In this document: in pieces, positions 39,124-45,829 of the stretch
Numbering within the stretch: position 1 is the stretch's first letter
Layout: the number at the start of each line of letters is the position of its first letter
From: Clostridiales bacterium
Lineage (GTDB): Bacteria; Bacillota; Clostridia; Christensenellales; Aristaeellaceae
Direction of reading: 5' to 3'
Assembly (NCBI GenBank): GCA_012729115.1
Contig: JAAYDR010000033.1
Span: forward strand, 1-45,829
DNA length: 45,829 bases
Made by a program: the position numbers and the translations under genes
Notes under the pieces: model-generated
Seen by the model: only the letters and a program-made list of their open reading frames with translations
Told to the model about the DNA's origin: nothing
Databases searched by the model: none

Positions 39124-41070
39124 ATGACATCCTGGAAACCCAAGATGAATCAAACCCTGCGCACGGCAGTGTGGCTGCTTGTGGACGCCGCGCTGGTGAA
39201 TTTGGCGATGATTTTGGCACAGCAGCTTCGCTTTGATGTTTCCATCCCTCAGGTGTTCTTCCAGCGGTATGTAAACATCATCCCCGTGATGACGCTTTTG
39301 TGCCTTCTCTCCTTCTGGGGATTTGGCCTGTATAAAAACATGTGGCAGTATGCCTCGGCCGATGCCGTGGTGCAAATTGCCGTCTCCACGCTGGTTGGCG
39401 CATTGGGAACCTACGGCTATTCCCTTGTGATGCACTCCATCACCCGGCCGGAAAACTATCATCTGCTTCATCGCACGGTGTATTTGCTCTTTTGGATTCT
39501 GCTCACCATCATTATCGGGGGCTCCAGGCTGGCTTATCGGGTCATCCTCACCAGCGGCAAGGGCCAGCGCGGGCAGGGAAAGGCTCCAAGCCGCAGGGTC
39601 ATGATTATCGGCGCGGGCTGGGCAGGGGCCAATGTGGTTCGGGAGATGCAAAGCGGCCGCTATGGAGACGCCACTCCCATCGTGGTGGTGGATGATGATC
39701 CCAATCGCGCCGGGTCCAAGCTCAAGGGGGTACCCGTCGTCAGCGGCACGGGGAACATCCTCCGTCTGGCCTCAGATTATCAGATCGATGAAATCATTAT
39801 CGCCATTGCCACCCCCAACGGCGAGATGCGGCCCTTGGTGGAGAAGTGCCTGGCCACAGGTTGCCGGGTGCGCAGGGTCTCCTCCCTGCAGGAGGTCAGC
39901 GGAGGTGGCGCAAGCGCGTCGGCTGCCCTGCGGGACATTAACATTGGAGATCTGCTCGGACGCCCCGAGAAACAGATGGATATGGTGCAGGTGGCAGCGG
40001 TGTTCCGGGACAAGACCGTGCTGATTACCGGCGGCGGCGGTTCCATCGGCGGCGAGTTGTGCGGCCAGATTTTGGCCTTTGAGCCCAAGCAGATCGTGCT
40101 CTTTGACATCAGCGAAAACTACATGTACGATCTGTTCTTCCAACTTCAGGAGCAATACCAGAAGAATTTGCGGGACAAGCTCTTCCTGCGGGTTGGTTCC
40201 GTCCGGGACCCGGAGCGGCTTAACGAAGTCTTTTCGGAGTTTTCACCGGAAATCGTGCTCCATGCCGCTGCCCACAAGCACGTACCTCTGATGGAGGACT
40301 GCCCGAGCCAGGCTGTGAAGAACAACGTTTTTGGCACCTATTTGACCGCCAAAACCGCCATGGAGCATGGGGTAAGCCGTTTTGTGCTGATCTCCACGGA
40401 CAAGGCGGTAAATCCCACCAATATCATGGGAGCCACCAAGCGCCTGGCAGAGATGGTCATCGAAGCCCTGAACCAGGAGAACAAGACAGAATTTACCGCC
40501 GTACGCTTTGGGAATGTGCTGGGCTCCCATGGCAGCGTGGTACCGCTCTTTGAGCGGCAGATTCGTGCCGGCGGTCCCATCACGTTAACCCATCCGGAAA
40601 TCATCCGCTATTTCATGACGATTCCCGAAGCTGCTGCGCTGGTGCTTCAGGCCGCTTCCATTGCCAAGGGTGGCGAGATCTTCGTACTGGACATGGGTCA
40701 ACCGGTGAAGATCCGCGATTTGGCAGAGCGGATGATACAGCTGTATGCCTCCCAAAGCGGGCAGAAGATCGACATTGTCTATACGGGCTTGCGTCCGGGA
40801 GAAAAACTCTATGAGGAATTGCTCACGGACGACGAGGGCATCATGGGCACGCAGAGAGAGAAGATCTTCATCGCCAAGCCGGAGGTCGTAAACAGAGAGA
40901 GTATGGAAGCCATGCTGGCCACCCTGCAGGCCTGCCTAGACGAGGGCGGGGACATGCGGGCCTGCCTGCATTCCGTGCTGCCAACCTTCCTGGAGCCCGA
41001 GGAAGTCAACCGCCGGGCGGAGGCCGAGCATCGGCTGGATGTGGTAGCCGCCGACGCGGCGGGAGCCTGA
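39124..41070 (+). CDS. CapD/PglF-type membrane NDP-sugar 4,6-dehydratase
   Basis: This 648-residue protein has four N-terminal transmembrane helices (residues about 10-115) and a first Rossmann domain with IIGAGWAGANVVREM near 160. A second catalytic SDR domain has VLITGGGGSIGGELCGQI near 299-316. Catalytic residues sit in LISTDKAVNPTNIMGATKRLAE (near 421-440, quoted here as a family motif split by the S-T-D-K and M-x3-K elements); Met replaces the Tyr of classical SDR enzymes, as in WbpM and PglF. These enzymes convert UDP-GlcNAc to the UDP-4-keto-6-deoxy sugar, the first step to bacillosamine, FucNAc or QuiNAc. The substrate is inferred. The downstream genes are housekeeping, so its partners are elsewhere. 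The ribosome site AGGGGGA precedes ATG 39124. Confidence 0.9.
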   Translation: MTSWKPKMNQTLRTAVWLLVDAALVNLAMILAQQLRFDVSIPQVFFQRYVNIIPVMTLLCLLSFWGFGLYKNMWQYASADAVVQIAVSTLVGALGTYGYSLVMHSITRPENYHLLHRTVYLLFWILLTIIIGGSRLAYRVILTSGKGQRGQGKAPSRRVMIIGAGWAGANVVREMQSGRYGDATPIVVVDDDPNRAGSKLKGVPVVSGTGNILRLASDYQIDEIIIAIATPNGEMRPLVEKCLATGCRVRRVSSLQEVSGGGASASAALRDINIGDLLGRPEKQMDMVQVAAVFRDKTVLITGGGGSIGGELCGQILAFEPKQIVLFDISENYMYDLFFQLQEQYQKNLRDKLFLRVGSVRDPERLNEVFSEFSPEIVLHAAAHKHVPLMEDCPSQAVKNNVFGTYLTAKTAMEHGVSRFVLISTDKAVNPTNIMGATKRLAEMVIEALNQENKTEFTAVRFGNVLGSHGSVVPLFERQIRAGGPITLTHPEIIRYFMTIPEAAALVLQAASIAKGGEIFVLDMGQPVKIRDLAERMIQLYASQSGQKIDIVYTGLRPGEKLYEELLTDDEGIMGTQREKIFIAKPEVVNRESMEAMLATLQACLDEGGDMRACLHSVLPTFLEPEEVNRRAEAEHRLDVVAADAAGA

Positions 41071-41071
41071 T

Positions 41072-41551
41072 ATGGCTGAGCCCCTGGACCATGAAGCCTG
41101 CATGCGCATGGCGCTGGATCTGGCCCGTCAGGCCGGCCTGCACGGAGATATCCCCGTGGGCGCTGTGGTGATTCATCAGGGGAAGGTCATCGCCATGGCT
41201 TGCAACCGCAGGGAAGCGGACCAGGACCCCACGGCACATGCGGAAATCCTGGCCCTCCGGGATGCGGCCAAAGCCCTTGGAAGGCGCAGACTATCCGACT
41301 GCATCCTGTATGTAACGCTCGAGCCATGCCCCATGTGCGCCGGAGCCATGGTGATGTCCTCCCTGGGCCGATGCTATTTCGCCGCCAGGGATGAGCGCCA
41401 GGGCTGCGCCGAAAGCATATACGCCCTCACCCAGGACCCGGCCTTTTTCCACCGGTTGCCCTGTGTGGGTGGCCTGTTGGAGGATGAAGCCCGGGAACTA
41501 TTGAGGAACTTTTTTGAACAAAAGCGAACCCACAAAGGAGAACCTTCGTGA
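41072..41551 (+). CDS. tadA: tRNA-specific adenosine deaminase
   Basis: This 159-residue cytoplasmic enzyme deaminates A34 to inosine in tRNA-Arg(ACG). The zinc-binding motif is THAEILALRDA with catalytic Glu (residues 55-65) and the second motif is LEPCPMCAGAM (near 83-93), giving the H-A-E ... P-C-x2-C signature. The C-terminus (HRLPCVGGLLEDEARELLRNFFEQKR) matches TadA. It starts one base after the capD stop codon and ends overlapping the next gene by 4 bases (GTGA at 41548-41551). The internal order makes it part of the capD-asnS transcript. Confidence 0.95.
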   Translation: MAEPLDHEACMRMALDLARQAGLHGDIPVGAVVIHQGKVIAMACNRREADQDPTAHAEILALRDAAKALGRRRLSDCILYVTLEPCPMCAGAMVMSSLGRCYFAARDERQGCAESIYALTQDPAFFHRLPCVGGLLEDEARELLRNFFEQKRTHKGEPS

Positions 41552-42351
41552 TCATTGATACCATTGTAACGGATATGGACGATACCCTGTTCACCCAGGA
41601 AGGGACGATCAGCGATTTTTCCCTGGAGGTCATGCGGGAATGCGCCCGGCGGGGGATTCGGGTGATCCCCAACAGCGGCCGGGCGCAGGCCAGCATGGAG
41701 CCCTTCATGCGGCAGCTGAATACCGGACTGCCCTATATCGCCTGCAACGGCGCGCAACTGGTCAACGCGGATCACACCGTCATGGAGGAGCTGTTTATGC
41801 CGGCACCCCTGGCCCGGGAGGTCTGCGCCTTTTGGGAAGGGGAGGGCATTTATGTCCAGGCTTACCGGGGCAATGCCGTTTATTACAGCAGGGAGAGCAT
41901 CTCCAGCCGGGAATATACGAGATCCTCGGGCCTTGAAGGGGTACAGGTGGGGGATTTGACTACATTCCTTACCTTTGATACTCCCAAGCTCCTGGCAATC
42001 GCCGAGCCGGAAAAAATCGCCCGGCTATACCGGATTTCCAGAGAGCGCTTTGGAGAGCGTCTGGTGTTTTCCATCAGCAAGCCCAACTATTGCGAGGCCA
42101 CCCCTCTGGGCGGTACCAAGGGGGAAGCGCTCATACGGCTGGCAGAGCGGGTGGGGATTTTGCCGGAAAGGACCATGGTCTTTGGTGACAGCCTCAACGA
42201 TCTGAGTATGTTCAGCTTTACCCCCTACAGCGTGGCCATGGGCAATGGCCGGGAGGAGGTCAAGCAGGCAGCCCGCTTTGTTTGCGGACCCAACAGTGTG
42301 GACGGCATGGCGCGTTTTGTGAAGGAACGGGTTTTATGCCCGCTGGCCTAA
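41548..42351 (+). CDS. Cof-type HAD-IIB hydrolase (phosphatase)
   Basis: This 267-residue protein has HAD motif I TDMDDTLFTQEG (nucleophile Asp 9 and acid/base Asp 11), motif II in VIPNSGRA, the Lys of GGTKGEAL (motif III region) and motif IV FGDSLNDLSMF. The cap domain between residues about 85 and 185 is of the C2B type. Such phosphatases act on sugar phosphates, phosphoinositols or flavin precursors, and specificity cannot be read. It begins with GTG in a GTGA overlap with tadA; AAAGGAG lies 7 bases upstream. hprK follows 9 bases later. Confidence 0.88.
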   Translation: MIIDTIVTDMDDTLFTQEGTISDFSLEVMRECARRGIRVIPNSGRAQASMEPFMRQLNTGLPYIACNGAQLVNADHTVMEELFMPAPLAREVCAFWEGEGIYVQAYRGNAVYYSRESISSREYTRSSGLEGVQVGDLTTFLTFDTPKLLAIAEPEKIARLYRISRERFGERLVFSISKPNYCEATPLGGTKGEALIRLAERVGILPERTMVFGDSLNDLSMFSFTPYSVAMGNGREEVKQAARFVCGPNSVDGMARFVKERVLCPLA

Positions 42352-42360
42352 GGAGGAAGC

Positions 42361-43290
42361 ATGTTCATTCGCTATGAGGATTTCGTCAGCAAGCTGGAGC
42401 TGAAGGTGTTAAGCCCGACCACCAGGCAGGAGATGGACATTCACACAGCGGATCTGAATCGTCCGGGAATGCAGTTCTGCGGATTTTACGAGTATTTTGC
42501 TTTTGAACGGCCGCAGGTCATCGGAAAGATGGAGATGACGTATCTGGAGTCCCTGGACGCCTGTGCCCGGGACAGTGTGCTGGAGCGATTCATGAGCTAC
42601 CATCCACCCTGCGTCATCGTCAGCTGGGAGATGAACCCGCCCCGGGAACTGCTGGCCCAGGCCAGGGCTCAGGATATCCCCGTGTTTCAAAGCAAGCTGA
42701 AAACCACCAAGTTTTCCTCCCAGGCTATCACGTACCTAAACCGCTGCCTTGCCCCCCGCATCACCCAGCACGGGGTGCTGGTGGATGTATATGGTGTGGG
42801 GGTGCTGCTTACCGGGGAAAGCGGCGTGGGCAAAAGTGAGGCGGCCTTGGAGCTGGTCAAGCGGGGGCACCAGTTGGTGGCGGACGATGTGGTGGACATC
42901 TGCCGGGTGGCCGATGACCGGCTGATTGGCGAGGCCCCGGAGATGGTGCGCCATTTCATGGAGATCCGAGGGATCGGCATCATTGACATCCGGGCCATGT
43001 ACGGGGTAGGCTCCGTCATCATCAGCAAATCCATCGATATGGTAATCCATATGGAGAAGTGGGATTCCAACAAGGAGTATGACCGGCTTGGGCTTACGGA
43101 GGAAACCGTGACGATCCTGGAGGTGGAGGTGCCCTACCAGATCATGCCCGTACGTCCGGGACGCAATCTGGCCATTATCATTGAGGTGGCGGCGCGCAAC
43201 TTGGGCCTCAAGCGCTTGGGTTACAGCGCGGCCCACGAGTTGGACCGTCGTCTGAATGAAATGATCGCACAAAGCAAGGGCAACACATAA
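42361..43290 (+). CDS. hprK: HPr kinase/phosphorylase
   Basis: This 309-residue bifunctional enzyme phosphorylates and dephosphorylates Ser46 of HPr (and Crh) and so controls carbon catabolite repression in low-G+C Gram-positives. The P-loop is LTGESGVGKSEAALEL near residues 150-165. HQLVADDVVDI follows, with the HprK signature MEIRGIGIIDIRAMYG near 200-215 and the C-terminal PVRPGRNLAIIIEVAARN. All catalytic residues I can place (G-K-S, the D-D pair, the E of EIRG) are present. The ribosome site AAGGAGG lies 4 bases before ATG. It sits directly before a ROK kinase, consistent with sugar sensing. Confidence 0.96.
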   Translation: MFIRYEDFVSKLELKVLSPTTRQEMDIHTADLNRPGMQFCGFYEYFAFERPQVIGKMEMTYLESLDACARDSVLERFMSYHPPCVIVSWEMNPPRELLAQARAQDIPVFQSKLKTTKFSSQAITYLNRCLAPRITQHGVLVDVYGVGVLLTGESGVGKSEAALELVKRGHQLVADDVVDICRVADDRLIGEAPEMVRHFMEIRGIGIIDIRAMYGVGSVIISKSIDMVIHMEKWDSNKEYDRLGLTEETVTILEVEVPYQIMPVRPGRNLAIIIEVAARNLGLKRLGYSAAHELDRRLNEMIAQSKGNT

Positions 43291-43308
43291 GACGTGGGGG
43301 ACAAAGCC

Positions 43309-44277
43309 ATGGTATACGTAGGCATCGATGTGGGGGGCACGGGTATCAAGGTTGGGATCACCGATGAAACGGGAGCTATCCTAAACCAGGGCGAGGTGCC
43401 CACCCTGGTGGGCAGGCCTTATCCGGAGATCATCCGGGATATGGGGCAGTGCATGCTTGCGGTACTGCGGGAAAGCGGCTATCAGGAGCGGGACGTAGGC
43501 TCTATCGGCGTAGGCATTCCCGGGGCGGCGGACAACCGCAATGGGAAGGTGATCTTCTGCACCAATATGGGCTGGAGCAACGTGCCGCTCAGGGATGAGC
43601 TGCAAAAATACTTGAACAAGCCAGTTTATATCGGCAACGACGCCACCCTGGCGGGCTTTGCGGAGAGCCTGTGCTGCGTCAGCGCGGGATGCCACAGCAG
43701 CGTATTCATGACCCTGGGAACCGGGGTTGGCAGCGGCATCGTGATTGACGGAAAGCCCTGGGACGGATTTCATAGTGTGGGCGGTGAACTGGGGCATATT
43801 CCCATGGACATTGGCGGAGAGCCCTGCTCCTGCGGGAACCATGGCTGCCTGGAGAGGTATTGTAGCGCGACGGCTGTGATCCGTATGGGCAGGCAGGCTA
43901 TGCAGCTTCATCCCGAAAGCATGATCCACGAGTTGTGCGGAGGCGATCCGGAGAAGCTCAATGCAAAGATGGTCTTTGATGCAGCCAAGGAAGGCGACGA
44001 TGTTGCCATGAAGATTTTTCACCGCTATGTGGACTACATGTGCAAGGCGGTGTACATCATCATCGCTTTTCTGGATCCGGAGATGATCGTGCTGGGAGGC
44101 GGAATCAGCAAGGCGGGGAGCTTTCTGCTGGACGCTATCCGGGCGCGCATTCCCCGTTATTTGTTGTTTAAAACCTTGCCCTACTCCCGGGTGGAAATCG
44201 CTAAGCTGGGGGCGCAAGCGGGGATGATTGGGGCCGCGATGTTGGGCAAGCAGAGCATGGAGGAGGCGAAGGTATGA
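43309..44277 (+). CDS. ROK-family glucokinase (second ROK kinase)
   Basis: This 322-residue kinase has phosphate motif [13 protein letters not shown] at residues 5-17 and the catalytic Asp in [11 protein letters not shown] near 108-116. [29 protein letters not shown] and the zinc motif [15 protein letters not shown] near 173-187 follow. Unlike the 12.07 kb ROK protein it keeps the canonical G-E-x-G-H. Glucose is the likely substrate. ATG 43309 has GTGGGGG 8 bases upstream; the earlier in-frame GTG (43294) lies within that site. It overlaps asnS by the ATGA at 44274-44277. Position after hprK suggests co-expression of glucose phosphorylation and catabolite control. Confidence 0.9.
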   Translation: MVYVGIDVGGTGIKVGITDETGAILNQGEVPTLVGRPYPEIIRDMGQCMLAVLRESGYQERDVGSIGVGIPGAADNRNGKVIFCTNMGWSNVPLRDELQKYLNKPVYIGNDATLAGFAESLCCVSAGCHSSVFMTLGTGVGSGIVIDGKPWDGFHSVGGELGHIPMDIGGEPCSCGNHGCLERYCSATAVIRMGRQAMQLHPESMIHELCGGDPEKLNAKMVFDAAKEGDDVAMKIFHRYVDYMCKAVYIIIAFLDPEMIVLGGGISKAGSFLLDAIRARIPRYLLFKTLPYSRVEIAKLGAQAGMIGAAMLGKQSMEEAKV

Positions 44278-45668
44278 AGGATCAGACCATCAAAACGCTC
44301 TTTGAGACAGAGATGACCCAGGGCATACCCCAGATGAGCGTGTCCGGTTGGGTGCGCACCGTGAGGGACAGCAAGGCCTTTGGGTTTATGGAGCTAAACG
44401 ACGGAACCTATTTCAGAAACCTGCAAATCGTCCTGGAGGACAAAAGGACGGAGGACTTCGCAAAAGCGCTGAAAATCAGCCAGGGAAGCGCCGTCCGCGT
44501 TACCGGAGAGCTGGTACTGACTCCGGGGATGAAGCAGCCCTTTGAACTGAAGGCGGACCGGGTCGAGTTGGTGGGAGACTGTGAAGCAGACTATCCCCTG
44601 CAAAAAAAGCGCCACTCCTTTGAGTTTTTGCGGACCATCGCCCATTTGCGGCCGCGAACCAATACCTTCTATGCGGTCTTTCGCATTCGCTCCCTGGCTG
44701 CGCAGATTTTGCACGCCTTCTTTGCCCGCCGGGGCTTTGTCTACGTCCATACCCCCATCATCACCGCCAGCGATGCTGAAGGCGCGGGGGAGATGTTTCA
44801 GGTAACCACCCTGGACATGGAGAACCCGCCCCGTACGCAGGAGGGCACGGTGGATTACGGGGAGGACTTTTTTGGCAAACACGCCAACCTTACCGTCAGC
44901 GGTCAGTTGAACGTGGAGAGCTACTGCATGGCTTTCCGTAACGTCTATACCTTTGGTCCCACCTTCCGGGCAGAAAAGAGCAACACCCCCCGCCATGCCG
45001 CCGAGTTCTGGATGCTGGAGCCGGAGATCGCCTTTGCGGACCTGTTTGACGACATGCAATTGGCCGAGGATATGCTTAAGGACGTGATCCAGAGGATTCT
45101 GGAGCAGGCTCCCGAGGAAATGGGTTTCCTGGACAGCTTTGTGGACAAGGGCCTGATTAACCGCCTGCAAGGCATTGTCAGCAGCGGTTTTGCCCGTTGT
45201 ACCTATACGGACGCCATCAGGATCCTGGAAGCCAGCGGCCAGCCTTTTGAGTATCCGGTGAAATGGGGCGTGGATCTTCAGACCGAGCATGAGCGCTACC
45301 TGACCGAGAAACATTTTGGCCGCCCCGTGTTTGTGTACAACTACCCCAAGGACATCAAAGCTTTTTATATGCGCCTCAATGACGACGGCAAGACTGTGGC
45401 AGCCACTGACCTGCTGGTGCCCGGCATCGGTGAGTTGATCGGCGGTAGCCAGCGGGAGGAGCGGCTGGACATGCTTGCGCATCGTATGGAAGAGTTGGGC
45501 ATGGATCCTGCCGGGTACGACTGGTACCTGGACAGCCGCCGTTATGGCGGCACTCCCCATGCCGGCTTTGGCCTGGGATTTGAGCGCCTTGTCATGTACC
45601 TCACCGGCATGCAGAATATTCGGGATGTATTGCCCTTCCCCAGAACGACCGGAAGCGCCGAATTTTAG
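44274..45668 (+). CDS. asnS: Asparaginyl-tRNA synthetase
   Basis: This 464-residue class IIb synthetase has an N-terminal OB-fold anticodon-binding domain ([23 protein letters not shown] near 21-43, in part). A catalytic core follows with [16 protein letters not shown], motif 2 in [20 protein letters not shown] and motif 3 [16 protein letters not shown] (near 424-439). The ending [11 protein letters not shown] is shared with AsnRS and AspRS. The AEFWMLEPE sequence and full length (463-466 is typical) favour AsnRS. It charges tRNA-Asn with asparagine, so the cell need not rely on the amidotransferase route for Asn-tRNA. It is the last gene of the capD-asnS transcript; AGGAGGCGAAG lies before ATG 44274. 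Confidence 0.96.
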   Translation: MKDQTIKTLFETEMTQGIPQMSVSGWVRTVRDSKAFGFMELNDGTYFRNLQIVLEDKRTEDFAKALKISQGSAVRVTGELVLTPGMKQPFELKADRVELVGDCEADYPLQKKRHSFEFLRTIAHLRPRTNTFYAVFRIRSLAAQILHAFFARRGFVYVHTPIITASDAEGAGEMFQVTTLDMENPPRTQEGTVDYGEDFFGKHANLTVSGQLNVESYCMAFRNVYTFGPTFRAEKSNTPRHAAEFWMLEPEIAFADLFDDMQLAEDMLKDVIQRILEQAPEEMGFLDSFVDKGLINRLQGIVSSGFARCTYTDAIRILEASGQPFEYPVKWGVDLQTEHERYLTEKHFGRPVFVYNYPKDIKAFYMRLNDDGKTVAATDLLVPGIGELIGGSQREERLDMLAHRMEELGMDPAGYDWYLDSRRYGGTPHAGFGLGFERLVMYLTGMQNIRDVLPFPRTTGSAEF

Positions 45669-45706
45669 AAGCGGGAACATAGCGCTGCATCCCAGCCAAC
45701 GCAGGG

Positions 45707-45747
45707 GGCTGTAGCAAAACACAAAACTTGCTACAGCCTCTTTTTTC
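45707..45747 (+). terminator. Strong intrinsic terminator after asnS
   Basis: A perfect 11-bp stem (GGCTGTAGCAA at 45707-45717 with TTGCTACAGCC at 45728-45738) and a 10-base loop are followed by TCTTTTTTC. The stem resembles the GGGGCTGT ends of some insertion sequences, but no transposase or mate is in the window. The remaining 80 bases to the window edge are AT-rich, and I see nothing else in them. Confidence 0.9.
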
Positions 45748-45829
45748 ACTGAGATTTGGCGTTCGTTTCGTAGTTAAAGGGTCATTATCATCCAGAAATC
45801 ATGATTTTATCCTAAACATTGGCACCCCA

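Noticed and set aside
44394-45749. A 451-codon antisense frame over asnS
   Set aside because: asnS is unambiguous. The antisense product lacks any motif and runs through the terminator.
45701-45829. An insertion-sequence end suggested by GGGGCTGTAGCAAA at the asnS 3' side
   Set aside because: It forms a complete hairpin with a T tract, which a terminator explains. There is no transposase, mate repeat or target duplication in the window.

Overview
The window looks like chromosomal DNA from a moderately high-G+C (by eye about 55-60%), spore-forming member of the Firmicutes, most likely class Clostridia. The evidence is HPr kinase, CotF-type and collagen-like exosporium proteins, strong AGGAGG ribosome sites and near-consensus sigma-A promoters. 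The genus cannot be decided from the sequence. Gene density is very high and no gene-free stretch exceeds 300 bases. I see no rRNA, tRNA, CRISPR array, prophage or intact insertion sequence.

Layout. 1-2.7 kb: the 3' end of a PfkB (KDG kinase-like) gene, a BclA-like collagen protein on the minus strand, and a double-CDGSH iron-sulfur protein. 2.8-6.5 kb: a 58-residue protein (minus strand), then a GT2 glycosyltransferase, a DUF6020-type polytopic membrane protein and an SCP2-like protein. 6.5-11.1 kb: pth-mfd on the minus strand, the two genes overlapping. 11.1-18.2 kb: deoC, divergent from a six-gene operon of a ROK sugar kinase, two Gfo/Idh/MocA oxidoreductases and three TIM-barrel isomerase/epimerase-like proteins, closed by a hairpin. 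18.2-23.3 kb (minus): a wbpA-wbpB-wbpD-wbpE set for UDP-2,3-diacetamido-2,3-dideoxy-glucuronate, followed by a ribokinase. 23.4-24.6 kb: a small alpha-solenoid protein and two CotF-type spore-coat proteins ending in a strong terminator. 24.6-37.6 kb (minus): a YgiQ-family radical SAM protein, and an operon of two related secreted proteins followed by a 2614-residue cyclic beta-1,2-glucan synthase homologue. 37.8-45.7 kb (plus): a TSCPD protein, miaA, a CapD/PglF-type dehydratase, tadA, a Cof-type HAD phosphatase, hprK, a second ROK kinase and asnS, closed by a strong terminator.

How the genes fit together. Three themes recur. The first is surface carbohydrate: GT2 plus DUF6020, the wbp set, the CapD/PglF dehydratase and the glucan synthase. 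The second is the spore surface: the BclA-like protein, the CotF pair, and possible sporulation-sigma promoters. The third is sugar catabolism and its control: the KDG kinase-like protein, deoC, ribokinase, the redox/TIM-barrel operon, two ROK kinases and hprK. The best candidate for an undescribed system is the 12.07-18.17 kb operon. It has oxidoreductases and putative lyases or isomerases but no glycoside hydrolase, as expected for an oxidise-then-eliminate route of sugar or glycoside breakdown. The compact Gram-positive wbp cluster and the secreted-protein pair upstream of the glucan synthase also deserve attention.
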